Source: Alisma plantago-aquatica (taxonomy: Eukaryota > Streptophyta > Magnoliopsida > Alismatales > Alismataceae). From it: 64,000 bases of DNA. Location: NCBI GenBank assembly GCA_963693085.1, contig OY856411.1, positions 1,346,799,050 to 1,346,863,049 of the forward strand, in the 5' to 3' direction. This document shows, piece by piece, positions 11,307 to 24,631 of this stretch. Below the pieces are notes generated by a model. That model was not told the origin of the DNA and ran no database searches. It saw nothing but the letters and a program-made list of their open reading frames with translations. The stretch's first letter is position 1. Every line of letters starts with the position of its first letter. The translations under genes and the position numbers were made by a program.

Positions 11307-14300
11307 AGTGGTTATATTATTTATCTATTGAGAAAAATTATGAATGTAGTAACACAACCATGTAGCTTTAGGTGCCAAAATTGTTGCACTAATCCTAATG
11401 ATTTTCTTGCAAGAGGAGGCAAGATGAATATCTAGCATTCCAAGTTCACCAAGAAAGAAGATACATACAAAAAATGGAAAGTTCTTGCCAAACTTGTATG
11501 TATGGCAAATGATAATAAGAAATTGTTAGAAAAGAGAAAATAAAATTTTGTTGGATGATTATCTTAGAACAAGTATGTATTTTACTTCTATAACCTTGAA
11601 TTTTTTTTTGATTATTTTGTGTATGTTGTGATTCCTTTTTTTATTACTATTTTCATGTTTTTAGGAATCTAAGATGAGCAATACACCATTTAAGAAAAAT
11701 GACCCGAAAGAAGGATCGTCTTACATCTTCATTAGGAAAGTTTTAGAAAATCACTAGGGACATGACATGCTAAGAAATTTTACAATACTTTAGTTTTTCT
11801 AGCAAAAAAATGCAATTGACAATGTCTATTTAGCTTATCTAAAACCATACTTCTAGTTCGTCAATATTTTTGTGATTGATTAAATGATGTAACATTACTA
11901 CTATATTAGCTATTTATGCAATGTTACATAATTTTTTTTAATCTTTAGACACATCTAATACATGAGCATACTCATAATAACAGTTTAGAAAAAAATATTT
12001 ATAACATGACAAGACAATGATTAACATAAACAATATACATATTGATGATTATTGAGCTAAAATATATATTAATAATGTAAGATTGTAATATCATGGTGTA
12101 GATATATTAGTGTTTATAGACATGCAAATGTATGCTAGTTGGTTCAATACAGGCTTATGAATAGATATCATAACCCAATGGTTTATTATTTACTGTTGAC
12201 TCGAAGCTTAATTCAGAATCATAAGACGAACATTTTTATTTTAAAATGTAAAAGGGAATCGGCTTCTTATACCATATAAATAAATGCAGGTTACCAGCCT
12301 GCTATTTGCATCTCTTTGGTTGCCTGCTTTGGTATTCTGCCCTACTTTCGATAGTCTGCTTTTTGTTTAACGAAATCCCACCAAACAAGAGGACAGAAAT
12401 TCAGTTTGCATGTTCATTGAGATGACCAACATGTGCCTGTGCATGCTTTGGTTGTGTTATGTACTCAGATTTACTGGGTGTTGACACATCACAGCGGTGA
12501 TTTACTTATCTTTTGACAGCCAGCTGCACATGCTAGCTCACGCGTTTGACACCATGTACATGTATAGATAGATAAGTATGCCGATTTGGATGACAAATGT
12601 GAGATATCTAAAGTCGCAAATAGTAGCTTGGCCTCCGGAATAGGTAGTGAAGCTCTTTCTTTTCAATTTTATTCTATGTTGATCTCATTTTCTCGCTTTG
12701 TTTCAGATCCGTTTCTATTAGGCACCGCCGCAGCCATAACACCAACAAATTTACAAATTAAGTATCTCTAACATGGAATAGTTTTTCATTTGATTTTCGT
12801 TGGTTTGCTTGCTTCTAACGTGTTAAATGATGCCCACTATTTGTGAGCCATTTGTTCTGTTGCTTGTGAGCTACTTGCTGTTGTCCATTAATTTGTTTGC
12901 CGCGTACATGTAAATATTGTAACATACATGGCTGTAGGAGGACGCGCTTTGTCTCGCTTGAAGAGGAGCACCAGTCTAGGTATCATGTACATGCTGCCCC
13001 TTACTCTGTGAATAATACGCTGGTATATGTCAGAGCGGAAAGAGGTCAGTAGTCCCCCCTCCCCCAATGGCCGGTTAGTCTTGCTCCATGACTTCTTCAG
13101 GCCGTCCACCAGTTCTTAGCGCGTGGGGAGCGCTTCTGGATGTCATTGTCGGAAGTCGGATGTGCCCAGAATCATGGTGCAATTAGTTTATTCACCACGT
13201 CCGTACTCCATTCTCATCCTCACCGACGAACCCAGTTTCCTCTCTGATTCATCGTCCTGCCATGTCGGGCCTGAACTTGGACTGTCGGCTCCCTTCGCCC
13301 TCCTGGAGCAAGATCACACTGAACGAACGGGATGTCCGTTGTGTCTTGGAGAGATACTTTTCTAAGGGATTATATTCTTGGTGCATGCACCATTTGTGTA
13401 TTGTGTTTCCCTCAAACTGCCGGTCGCTGTAATAATCTCTGAAAACTGGAAACTATTTATACAGCATGAATAATATAGTTGCAACTAATATATTTCAGGT
13501 ATAATATTTTTCTTAATTTCATTAAGGTATCAACTATTTCATGCAGGAAGGTGGAGTTGCATTTTCCATCATTTGGGCAAGGCTGGAAAATTTACGAATC
13601 AGTTTGGTACATATCAAAATTTAAACGCACACCTACTTTGGTTTGGTAATATACAAGAGTTGTCGGATATTGGGACAACAGATGCGGCATAACGACTTCC
13701 GACTCGCCAGTCGTCAAGCTAAGTAGTGCCACAGTTAAAAAATGATCGCATCTCTGAGCCTTCATTCAGTAAGACAAGGTCAGAGAGATCGTTTTTCGTT
13801 AAAATTTGCAGCCCTCCAACTCCATTGTTTAGGGCATGTTTGTTTAAACGTATTGCTACATATTGTATAATTGGATCCATTTCCACAAAAGTTTATGGTC
13901 GTTATGTGGACACAAAAAATAAATCCAAGTTCGTTTTTACATTCCATTTTGAATCTGCCGGGCCGCGAAAGACTGGAGGTTCAGCTCCTCCTAGACCTGC
14001 AATCTTCCCATAACCCAACTTTGTTGACCGGGACATTATCACCATAAACCAAATGAAAACAAAAAATCCATCAGCTGCATCCTTTTAAACCAAATATAAA
14101 TCATATACTCTTATGAATTCTAGACCCATGCATATTAAGACTCTTAGATTAACAAAATGTAGCATTTATTATAATCTAGTTACATTCGACAATCTAAACC
14201 TGCCCTTAGAGGACATGGGAAATATACGTGGAGAGAGTTGAATTTACCTTTTGAATGGGTTTCTTTGAAATTGTTCTATTGATACACCAATGATTGCGTC

Positions 14301-15022
14301 AGTAGTTTATAGAGTCTCTATGATTAGCAAATATATTAGATTATAGCTACGGATCTTATTCCGATTAGCCTACTATTATAACATATTTTTCATGTTCTGC
14401 CATGCTATTTGTGTGTATGATGGATAAAAAATAAGGGCTACTAAACGACTGTTGCATATCACAGTTATTGTATGTTCTTTGACTGTAGCTTCTAGCAAGA
14501 TTATTGCAAGTAGGAGTTACAGTGGTTTTATTAGTACTAATCGAGTTCATTAGCATGTGAGATGACACTATCGTGGTGGATTTGTTTTGAAATAGCAGTA
14601 GCTGCCATTGATAAGGGCTACAACATTAAGTCCATCGATCATGAGGCCACACAATGAGATGAGGAAATGAGGATAAGTTGGAGATGAGGAAATGTAAGAA
14701 TTGTTTGCACTAAGGGTTCCGCTTAACATTTCTATATCACATCCAAGTGGTTATATTGTGTAATCAGAAGTAATGTTTCTTAGCAAGTCGTTTGCATGTG
14801 TCAGTCGAAACCAATAGGGAGACAAAAACCCGACACTAGCTATTGGTAGTCATTTTGTTAGGAGATAAAGGAACTAGGGGGAGATAACCCACTTTAACGA
14901 TACTTTCTATCGAGCCTCTACTGGTGTTGCAATAGAGTTGTGGGTGAGTGCCTACTGGTAAAGTAGCCACGAAGATGTATTAATAATTAAAAATGTCTTT
15001 GTTTAGTTTAATTCATACTATA
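11307..15022. other. AT-rich DNA, no gene recognised
   Basis: Short open frames occur on both strands but none has recognisable domains, splice context or codon structure. The 12240-14020 part is less AT-rich than its surroundings and looks like older sequence of unknown origin. Confidence 0.5.
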
Positions 15023-15100
15023 GGTTTATTATTATTACTCCTACTACTATATTATTATTGTCGTCGTTATTATTATCATTATTATCACGCTACTATCATT
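15023..15100. repeat. TTA/TCA-rich trinucleotide microsatellite
   Basis: This is an imperfect run of TTA, CTA, TCG and TCA triplets. It produces a Leu/Tyr-rich open frame that is an artefact of the repeat. Confidence 0.7.
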
Positions 15101-15242
15101 GTTCTTTTATATCCATATTTATTGAAGCTTTTGTTAGTTGTGTACCATAATTTTGTATGGTTGGGGAGTTTTTGAGAGACCAAACCCAGATATGTGATAA
15201 TATTGTGACTATTTACTATAAAATATCATGTGTATAGTTTTG

Positions 15243-15244
<2 letters not shown>

Positions 15245-15282
<38 letters not shown>

Positions 15283-15297
15283 TTAATAATAATAATA
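15245..15297. repeat. (TA)n microsatellite followed by (TAA)n
   Basis: About 16 uninterrupted TA units are followed by TAT and TAA triplets. Confidence 0.9.
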
Positions 15298-16009
15298 GGC
15301 AACATTTAGTTATCCTACCATGGTGTGAACAAAAATGATAACATTGCAATCGCTGACATAGATAAATATTTATAAATTAAGATGCAGTAGCATAACCTCT
15401 GCTATATTGGGGAACTCACATGTATCAAGGTGTACAAAAATGACAAAATATAACAAAGTTTATCATAAGTAATAATAACCAAAGATAACACGACATAATT
15501 AATTTCTAATTTTATATCAAATTTTCAATATAGATCATATTCAACATTTGAACATTCTTTAAAAATTTCAACCTTTTCCCATTTCTCGCTTTCTAGAGTG
15601 TATATATTACTTTTTATAACATTTTATCTTTGTATTTAGTCGTCAAACTAACTCAATGTGACTTTAAACAATCTTTCACTTGCAAAAAATGATATTGTAC
15701 TCTAATATCAAATTTTGTAATAATTTAAACTTAGGTTAACAATAAGGATATATTTAAGTAAGATGGATATGATGATAAATGCAAAATAAAAAAGGCAAGT
15801 ATGTACTATCAAATATGTAAGAATGAAAAAATCAAGAAAAGAAAGAAAACACAATGAAATTATCCATAAATTTATCTTATTATTTAAGATTAATTATAAG
15901 TTCAAAGGACCAATGTCTATTTTAAATTGTAATATAAATTTACTAGGTATGAAATTTTATATCTATCCATGACAAATTTTCAAAACAAATAACAAAGTGA
16001 ATAATATGT
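15298..16009. other. AT-rich DNA, no gene recognised
   Basis: This is very AT-rich sequence with frequent stops in all frames. No terminal repeats were recognised. Confidence 0.5.
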
Positions 16010-17000
16010 TTAGCTCATATTAATTAATTGCTTTTCTATTTTAATTCATGGCAATCACATTTTTATTTCTTATTACACATTTATTTTAGAAGAAATAATT
16101 AACTCAATTATAAATGGAATATAATCACAATTTAGAAAATAAAAACATATATCCTATGATATGTGAAATTATATATACTCAAGGATAATAAATTATAAAA
16201 TAATTAAATGAAAAAATGAATAATAAAGTGGATAGTATATTAAGCTCAAATTAATCATTTGTTTTCCTATTTATAAAATTAGCCAATTATTCATCCCATG
16301 GCTAGGGGGTTTTGAATCTGCAACCTCTCGGTCGTACATCATTGATTTTACTGAATGGGTGACACATCTTTGGCAATTGTTTTCCTATTTTACTTCATTG
16401 CAGTTACATTTATGTTTATTATTATACAATTTATTTTAGAAGAAATAATTTAAAAATCAAAAGCATATATTTTATGATATCTAGCACTATATACACTAAA
16501 AGACATTAAATTATAAAATAATCAAATGGACAAATATGTTGATTTTGTTTCAACTTCAAGTACTGAGAAATCATGCATGATTCTGTATGCACCACTTTGT
16601 AAAAATTTAACTATGATCAAGTTTGAATTTGAAAGTTTTGTATCATCCTGTATTCAACTTAGTGCGATATTTTTTAACAGAAAATACTATTTGACTTAAA
16701 CCAAGAAACACAACTTTTGTATCAAGATATATGTTGATCGACGTCAACATTTTAAGATGGATACATAAATGAATAGATTCTCAAGTTCAAATAAACCAAT
16801 GTATTTATTCTATTTTACTTCTTGACAATCATGTATATGTTCCATTATATGTTTTTATTACTAAAATAATCTAACTTGATAAATTCATAATTTGAAAACA
16901 TAAAACATATATAATGGAAAATCATTCCATGATATTTATAGTTATATACATTCAAAAATATCTAATTATAAAACTATTAGATACACAAAGGTATTAGTTA
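16010..17000. repeat. Degenerate direct repeats in AT-rich DNA
   Basis: At least three loosely similar blocks start near 16030, 16380 and 16800. Each runs from a TTTTCTATTTTA-like sequence through a CAATCACAT or CAGTTACAT segment and TTTATTTTAGAAGAAATAAT-like sequence to TAAATTATAAAATAAT. Two of them are preceded by TTAAGCTCA(A/T)ATTAA. The spacing is irregular, so this is decayed rather than a tight satellite. Confidence 0.5.
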
Positions 17001-17060
17001 AAGTTCGCGCTATTCATTTTTTTAAATATTTCTCATTAAAATATTATTTCAAATATAATA

Positions 17061-17088
17061 CACATGCTTAACACGTGCATTATGCTAG
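17061..17088 (+). mobile_element. Helitron-like 3' terminus (hairpin plus CTAG)
   Basis: CACATGCTTAACACGTG can form a short hairpin with one wobble pair. Eleven bases on the sequence ends GCTAG. A short GC-rich hairpin just before a CTRR end is the accepted signature of Helitron 3' termini. The 5' end of this element was not found. Confidence 0.4.
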
Positions 17089-18655
17089 TCTATATCCCTA
17101 TAATAAAATGGAATCTGTTTGATTCAACTGTTTGTTAGCTTTATAAGGATATAGATAATTTTTTATGTCCAATAGGTAGAGGGCAAACAAAGAAAACATA
17201 TAAACAACATGGCTAAAGTTGCGGCCCACTTGCAGAATTAAACTGGAGACAACACATGCATCACACAGAGCATGTACCTGAATCAACCTAGTTGTGTATG
17301 CTAGCTTGGCTGCTAGGCTTGATTCACTTTTTTTTTCTTCTATTTTTTTCTTCCATCGATGTTCTTATTTTTCTTTTCTTTTATTAATTATTGCTGCTCT
17401 CTTCAGCTAATAGGTACATACCATTAATAGGATAAAAAGTAATGGGCAAATGATATAGCCACATGTGCTCTTCAACATGTCTGCATATGTGCTTCTATTG
17501 CTAGCTTTTGATTTTAAATAATAGTTCAAGCCGTCATTCTTTAGATAAATTTCAAAATTTACCGATTCTCAGTTCTAGATGAGTCTAAAGCAGAATCCTG
17601 CACTCGGAGTACTATCTTTAAACTTACACGCCTGTGTGCTTGCCACTTTTGTGTTTTCTTTTTTACGTGCTTACCGATTTTTTCCCATTTTTTAAAGCTA
17701 AATAAAAATATAGAAATGTTATACAAGTGTTAAATTTTAGGTATGCATTTTTTTAGACAAGTCTGTATGTGCTTTAACAATTTTAGTTGTATTCTCATTG
17801 TTTCAATCAGTTTTTGTTCCAAGAGTCTGCATGCATATTAATCAGTCCAATCTAATTATGTGTTTGGTATCATCCGTTTCTTCAAAGAAAGTTTAAGTAA
17901 ATTATCTATGCTTATTTATCCAGTTTATTTGTGTGTTCAATCACTTTGTCGCAGTGCTAATTAATTCAGTTTGTCTCTGTGTTAAACATTCTATTTGAGC
18001 ATTAATTGGTCCAATCTATATGTGTACATACAACTTCGAGGGAGTCGTTGGCTTTTAATCAAGATGTTTTCTCTTGGTATGTGTTATATAGATTAGTGCA
18101 TGTTAATGCAGTGGTCATCATGAGTCCAACGGAAAAAATAATTTTTGTTTAGATTTTGATAGACACGTCGGAGGGATTCAACTGGTCAACTGAGCAAATG
18201 TATTTGCATGTGTTTCTGTAGCTTGGCTATGTGCTCAATGATCTATTCATTTCTTGTGCTGTAACAACATGTATGTGTGTCAATTAATCCACTCTGTCTA
18301 TATACGAATAAATTCAGTATGTTTGTGTGCTTATAGATTAGAATGTGTCAACTGGATGTTAATCAAGCTACTCTCTTAATGAATGGGCCAATTTTTTAAT
18401 TCATATTTTTTTTGCGTTTTAGTTTTGAATTTTTGTTGTGCATACCAGAAGGAATCAATTGGATATTAATCGAGTTATTCTCTTTTAACAAGTTGTATGT
18501 AATTATTGTTATTACTATCCAGAAAAAAGATCAATTTTTGATTCAAATTTGAATAATCATCAAATATTTTTATCATGCTGTAATAATATATATATTAGAA
18601 ATTTTATTGTGCTAATTCAACAGCATTCACGTGCTTAGCACGTGCTTTTAGCCAG
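17089..18655 (+). mobile_element. Putative non-autonomous Helitron
   Basis: It begins TCTATATCCC directly after the CTAG of the preceding element. It ends near 18655 after a perfect 7-bp hairpin (CACGTGC, loop TTA, GCACGTG at about 18629-18645) and TTTTAGCCAG, followed by T. The 3' end parallels the one at 17061-17088 in hairpin, spacing and last bases. The terminal tetramer is CCAG rather than the usual CTRR, which lowers confidence. There is no Rep/helicase frame. The interior is AT-rich and non-coding. Confidence 0.4.
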
Positions 18656-18842
18656 TCATAAGAGGTGCAAAAGGGCACCTGTGAGCGTATGATGATTTAA
18701 TTTAATATCGGTGCCTTTTCGGTCTGTGTCCTAGAAATTACCAGTGCAAATTCCGAAAGCTGTTGACACTAGGGAGTATAAGGAGTTTTCCGCCTCGAGA
18801 AACGGAGTTATCCACTGCCGCTGTTACAGCGAAGTCTAGCAA

Positions 18843-18854
18843 ATGATAAGATGA
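18843..18854 (+). promoter_or_regulatory. Three-codon upstream ORF overlapping the main start
   Basis: An ATG at 18843 opens a frame of three codons ending in TGA at 18852-18854. This stop overlaps the proposed main ATG at 18851 as ATGA. If the transcript includes this ATG, initiation at the main start would depend on leaky scanning or reinitiation. The transcription start is not known. Confidence 0.45.
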
Positions 18855-19376
18855 TAGTGGGAGCGAGGACAGGGATTCCTGCATCCATTTCCACAGCAAG
18901 GGCGACAATCAGAAGAAGCCCAGCTTGTTGCGTTCCCTTTCAGCGGCATTCCTTGTACTTCAAGCACAATGGAACAAGCGGTCTGCCACTTCTGTTCTGT
19001 AACGGATGGATAACAACCAGACGTGCCTATTCTGTGCCTGCTTCCAGAAAGTCTGACGGAAAGAAGACTGGTGGCCGCGGCAGCGAGGATGATTACGACG
19101 ATATGTGGGATGACGATGATTTGGAAGAGGAAGAGGAGGGAGAGGAGGAAGGCGAGGAGGATATAATGGACCCCTTCCCCAAGATGAATAGGTGGCTCCA
19201 GAATAAGCCGTCAGGTTTTGGGGTGGGCAAGACATACGATTTGTCTCTGGAAGAGAAACTGATGGAGGAGATTGAGCAAAGCAGAAAAGCGCAACTTGCC
19301 AACATCAATAAGCTGAAAAATTCAACGCCTCAAAAAGAACAGCAGAACCAGCAGCATTCACCTAAGAAGATGCAAG
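18851..19376 (+). CDS. Organelle-targeted RRM protein, exon 1
   Basis: This is the first coding exon (175 codons plus 1 nt). The start at 18851 is the first long in-frame ATG. Residues 1-65 are rich in Arg, Ser and Ala and poor in acidic residues, as in organelle presequences. RRAYS near residue 57 resembles a mitochondrial cleavage context, so mitochondria are the favoured site, with plastids possible. Residues ~77-100 form an acidic block (runs of Asp and Glu). A conserved-looking segment follows (FPKMNRWLQNKPSGFGVGKT), then a Gln-rich linker. The donor is CAAG|GTAACC at 19377 in phase 1, and joining to 24954 restores an Ala codon. Without splicing the frame would run on to 19426. No promoter motif was identified. 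The gene name is not assigned because I cannot match the full protein. Confidence 0.85.
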
Positions 19377-19527
19377 GTAACCTCTATAATTTAGTGTCAA
19401 ACAGTTACCTTACAGTACTGAGATAATGCAGAATGGAGAATAACACTATCTTATCCATGAAAATTTTACCGTTTCATTTTTTTTAAATCTTTTCAGGCCG
19501 TACTTTCTTTTAGACGCTGCCAATGTT

Positions 19528-19990
19528 CTGCTGCCTTATTGTTGGATAGCTTTTTCTTCTTTTTTGGTTTTATATTATAATGCAGTGAAAATATGTATAC
19601 TGAAGCAGCAAAATTGATCGAACCAGGAAACTGTTTACAAAATGTTTAAATAGATCGACATAGCTTCTAAGGCATAATATGATCTGCTGCCTTATTGTTG
19701 GATAGTTTTTTCTTCTTTTTTGGTTTTATATTATAATGCAGTGAAGATATACTGAAGCGGCAAAATTGATCGAACCAGGAAACTGTTCACAAAATGTTTA
19801 AATAGATCGACATAGCTTCTAAGGCATAATATGATCTGCTGCCTTATTGCTGGATAGTTTTTTCTTCTTTTTTGGTTTTATATTATAATGCAGTGAAGAT
19901 ATGTATACTGAAGCAGCAAAATTGATCGAACCAGGAATTTGTTTTCAAAATGTTTAAATAGATCGTCATAGCTTCTAAGGCATAATATGA
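19528..19990. repeat. Three tandem copies of a ~155-bp unit
   Basis: Copies start at 19528, 19684 and 19836 with CTGCTGCCTTATTG and end with CTAAGGCATAATATGAT. The differences are small (for example a 4-nt deletion in copy 2), which indicates a recent local expansion inside intron 1. Their function is unknown. Confidence 0.9.
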
Positions 19991-20246
19991 TGATATGCTG
20001 ATCGGGTATTATAGCTATGATCTGACACTCGTTTTGTCTCTTAGCTTCACAGTGCCATTGCATTGTATTTGTTCCATGCTATTCATCCATCTAAATAATT
20101 ACCTTGCATACGTCCACTCCATAAACCTTGGAGGAAGACCTCATAAACCATGCTGCTTGTTCTCTAAAGGAAGCATCTCAAGCTTTTCTTGAGGTGGTGA
20201 ATTGGGAAGCGAGGTGGCTTTGTTTCTGGAACATATCTGACTGTTA

Positions 20247-21000
20247 TTCACTTGTAGGCCTATTTGTGAAGGTGCTGAGGCTCCTTGGGAGATTGGCCGA
20301 GCGTCTCGCTTCTATTCCCTCCCCAGCATCATTTTCAAGACACCAAGGTACCCTGGGAAACAGGGACTGGCTGTGCACTTTAGTATTCAGGCACCTATAT
20401 ATCCCCCTATTTTTAAAGGCCTTTTTTACACCTATGCACACAGATTTCGGTGAGGAGATAAGCATCGAGGGTCCTATAATAGGCATGAGGGACTCTTGTT
20501 GTGCACTGCAGTCTCCAATGCTTGGGGTAGAGCCCTTTAAAATGATGAGATGACCTCTATCATTTGCACTCGAGTCCCTATCCTGGCTACCGATTATCTT
20601 AACATTAGCACTTGGCCTTAAACATCTGCATTAGGGGCCCCTAACAACTCTATCCTTGGTTTTAACAAATTAGGGCACTAAATGAGTGTTATCACAAAGA
20701 AAGGCGCCAATACCCAAGATACGAGGTCCATAGTGCTCTATTTATTCTTAGGCCTATTTTCAGGATGTTCACGTACCACTGGAGTTGCTGGGCATTTAAC
20801 TGCCATTCCATCCCCAGCATAATTTTCAAGGCACCGAGAACTGACTATGCACTCTGGCATTCAGTCACCTAGGTGTCCCCCCATTCCCCAAGCCTCTTTT
20901 TCACCTACGTGCATATGTTTTAATGACAATAGAACCATTCAGGATCCTATATTAGGCATGGGGGGATCTTGCATTGACGCTATAGTTTCTAGTAGTTGCA
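20247..21000. repeat. Two diverged copies of a ~300-bp segment
   Basis: About 20255-20560 and 20745-21000 share, in the same order, a GGCCTATTT start, a CCCCAGCAT-AATTTTCAAG block, a TGCACT..GGCATTCAG-type block, and GGATCCTATATTAGGCATG-type sequence. Divergence is high and there are several indels. No coding potential was seen. Confidence 0.5.
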
Positions 21001-21964
21001 CTATAGAACTTGCAGCGATAACAAGTCTTCTGTCATGTGCAACTGGTCCTGTACCTAGGCTACTAGGTTCCATATTTGATATGTCTTCAGGATCCTGATA
21101 TTGACAATAGTCCTATATCTGGCAAATCAGGGCCATAAAATGAGTTCAGCATAAATAAAGTCCCTAAGAAGTAAGAGCCAACAAATAAGGCCCATAGTGC
21201 TAAAAATTTAAGGAATCCCACCCCAAAAAAGCCTCCACCCAAAAAAAGAGCCACTGACCACCAAAACATAGCAACTCCCACCCAACCACCATAAAGTCCA
21301 TACAACTGCCATAAAAACCATGCTTTTGGGATACTTTTTTTGGATTTTCTACCAAACCATTTCTCTTTTAAATTATTCTTGGAGATTGTCAACCGTTTTG
21401 TAACAACTGTAGTTGTCAAGGCGGCCGATCGGTCACCTGTCCTGCTTGGGCAACCAACGAACTATTCATCGACTAGTCGGTCGCTCAGTCGTAGGTATCA
21501 TATTTGCATAATATTAATTATGTACATATAGTTATTTACAATACATTATATAAATTTACTAATGTAAGCATGCGTCCAAGCATATAATGATCCAGATTTG
21601 GCAAATAGTCATAAATACCTCAAACAATATTCCATGAAGACTATTTAGTGTATTCAAATTCAACAAGTATCATTAGATAGAGGAGAGTGACATACCACTG
21701 TTTAAATTCAGACTTTTGGTACTCATTAAATTGCTGCAACTAAAATAAAAGTATATACTAAACTAGTGTAGTGCCAATGAAATTGATATTCAGATCAAAT
21801 CACGGTGAAAAACAAACACAAGCAACCTTATGGTCCAGGGGCTCATGCCTGACTAAGTGGCCACCCAGGCTTGCTTTAGGCCGACTAGCCGACCATTCGG
21901 CACAGGCGGGCACCAACCAAAGCCCATTTGTGGGCGTTTGGTTAGCCGGACCCCCCTCCCTACA

Positions 21965-22350
21965 AGGTATGATGACCTGCACGGCTGCACCAATGTTGAA
22001 GGTGAATATAGAGCATTAGAGCTCATTAGTCGCACCACACATGAGCATATGTGGGTCAGGGCTTTTCTACAAGAATCCAGTCTGCAAACATCTTGTCCTA
22101 AGCCAATGTAATGTGACAACAAGGCGGGATTTCATTGGTTTTAGTCCTCTTTTTCATGAAAGAATTAATCTTATCAAGCTGGATTACAGTTTTTGTCAAA
22201 GAGGCCATCATGTTTAGCAAATCTGTAGTTCACACGTCAACTTTCAAAATCAAATATGCAAATCTCATAACCAATCCGCTTTCAAGGAAGTCTTTCACTA
22301 CATTTTCTAGCAAGTTGGGCATTGATGGATATCCATGCTCCACTTTAGCA
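21965..22350 (+). pseudogene. Ty1/copia RNase H and C-terminal tail relic, copy 1
   Basis: Spliced over frameshifts, the translation shows EGEYRALELISR, MWVRAFLQE, a CDN motif, FHERINLIKLDYSF, and then NPLSRKSFTTFSSKLGI. These match in order the copia RNase H landmarks (E-A-E-Y-R-A-L, W-L-R-x-L-L, C-D-N, F-H-E-R-x-K-H-I-E) and the terminal KPL...KLG region. The first catalytic Asp region is missing and the frame is broken near 22120, so it is inactive. No LTR was recognised beside it. Confidence 0.7.
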
Positions 22351-23341
22351 GGGCATTTGGATATCTATTTATCTCTCTTTATTTCATTTAATTTTATTAT
22401 GTTAATTCTCCCCCTTTTTCCTTGTTAACGTAGGCCCCTGACCCTGTTAATATAATGAATGCTATACGCCAAACACAATTGTGTTTTTTCCAACTCGACA
22501 ATTATAGTGTATATCAATTTTTTAGCTAGTATACTGCTTTTTCAACGCTATTGTCACTGTTATTTTCTAAAATGCGATAAAAAATTCTCATATATGATAC
22601 ATTAGATAACGAAAATCATTTTATACACCAGGCCATATTTGTATCTATTTTTCGAATGATATGAAAACTTTCATCTATATTCTGAAAACCTACCTTTTCA
22701 ACCATATCTACTTACTTTATACTTTAATACACCCTCAACTGGAATCTGTATTACTATTAAGCTCAGAAAATATTTCCTGAAATTTATCGGCATATTATCA
22801 CATCTTAGATATAATATTCTGCTACACATATATACTAACATAATAAATTTACATTGTCATGACATGACTTAAGCCTTGGGTAACTTGGCATCACATGCGA
22901 TGAGTCAAGACTTTCCCCGTCCATCTCTAAGGCAGATTTAGCCTAACCTACCCTAATACTACATGCCAACCTGGCTGAGCTGGCTCAAGCTGGCCCATGA
23001 TTATGTTTTGAAGTTTACTCATTAGATTTGTTGCATTGCAAATACTCCTCATTCTGTAGGTGCAGGATAACTCTATCTGAATGATGACTAGTAATATGAA
23101 TGTAGGGATAGGAATTTGTTGGTTTATAGATGATCTTGGTGTAATAAGGATTACCTGGATAATGACTTGCTGTTAAATGTAGGACTACAGCCATATGGAT
23201 TGACGGTAGGTTAGTAGATATGTCCTTGACTCCTTGTCTTCTTATATATATTACAAGCCGACTAGCCGACCATTCGGCACAGGCGGGCACCAACCAAAGC
23301 CCATTTATGGGCGTTTGGTTAGCCGGACCCCCCTCCCTACA

Positions 23342-23727
23342 AGGTATGATGACCTGCACGGCTGCACCAATGTTGAAGGTGAATATAGAGCATTAGAGCT
23401 CATTAGTCGCACCACACATGAGCATATGTGGGTCAGGGCTTTTCTACAAGAATCCAGTCTGCAAACATCTTGTCCTAAGCCAATGTTATGTGACACAAGG
23501 CGGGATTTCATTGGTTTTAGTCCTCTTTTTCATGAAAGAATTAATCTTATCAAGCTGGATTACAGTTTTTGTCAAAGAGGCCATCATGTTTAGCAAATCT
23601 GTAGTTCGCACGTCAACTTTCATAATCAAATATGTAAATCTCATAACCAATCCGCTTTCAAGGAAGTCTTTCACTACATTTTCTAGCAAGTTGGGCATTG
23701 ATGGATATCCACGCTCCACTTTAGCAG
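23342..23727 (+). pseudogene. Ty1/copia RNase H and C-terminal tail relic, copy 2
   Basis: This is the second copy of the relic at 21965-22350, carried by the 1.38-kb duplication at an offset of about 1,377 bp. A small deletion near 23490 places EGEYRAL through FHERINLIKLDYSF in one frame, but the KLG tail stays in another frame. It is inactive. Confidence 0.7.
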
Positions 23728-24631
23728 GGCATTTGGATATCTATTTATCTCTCTTTATTTCATTTAATTTTATTATGTTAATTCTCCCCCTTTTTCCTTG
23801 TTAACGTAGGCCCCTGACCCTGTTGATATAATGAATGCTATACGCCAAACACAATTGTGTTTTTTCCAACTCGACAATTATAGTGTATATCAATTTTTTA
23901 ATTAGTATACTGCTTTTTCAACGCTATTGTCACTGTTATTTTCTAAAATGCGATAAAAAATTCTCATATATGATACATTAGATAACGAAAATCATTTTAT
24001 ACACCAGGCCATATTTGTATCTATTTTTCTAATGATATGAAAACTTTCATCTATATTCTGAAAACCTACCTTTTCAACCATATCTACTTACTTTATACTG
24101 TAATACACCCTCAACTGGAATCTGTATTACTATTAAGCTCAGAAAATATTTCCTGAAATTTATTGGCATATTATCACATCTTACATATAATATTCTGCTA
24201 CACATATATACTACATAATAAATTTACATTGTCATGACATGACTTAAGCCTTGGGTAACTTGGCATCACATGCGATGAGTCAAGACTTTCCCCGTCCATC
24301 TCTAAGGCAGATTTAGCTTAACCTACCCTAATACTACATGCCAACCTGGCTGAGCTGGCTCAAGCTGGCCCATGATTATGTTTTGAAGTTTGCTCATTAG
24401 ATTTGTTGCATTGGAAATACTCCTCATTCTGTAGGTGCAGGATAACTTTATCTGAATGATGACTAGTAATATGAATGTAGGGATAGGAATTTGTTGGTTT
24501 ATAGATGATCTTGGTGTAATAAGGATTACCTGGATAATGACTTGCTGTTAAATGTAGGACTACAGCCATATGGATTGATGGTAGGTTAGTAGATATGTCC
24601 TTGACTCCTTGTCTTCTTATATATATTACAA

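Larger units (their letters stand above)
21881..24631. repeat. Tandem duplication of a ~1.38-kb unit in intron 1
   Basis: Unit 1 (21881-23257) and unit 2 (23258-24631) are collinear with few differences. Both start CCGACTAGCCGACC and end in TCTTATATATATTACA. Unit 2 ends directly at the C homopolymer at 24632. Each unit holds one copia RNase H relic. Confidence 0.9.

Noticed and set aside
12586..13365. Short open frames in a less AT-rich block as a small gene
   Set aside because: They are 60-80 codons on both strands, without domains, splice structure or repeats that would support a gene call.
18960..19308. Minus-strand open frames opposite exon 1
   Set aside because: They are shadows of the coding exon. 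The Ser/Pro runs come from the GAG/GAT codons of the acidic stretch.
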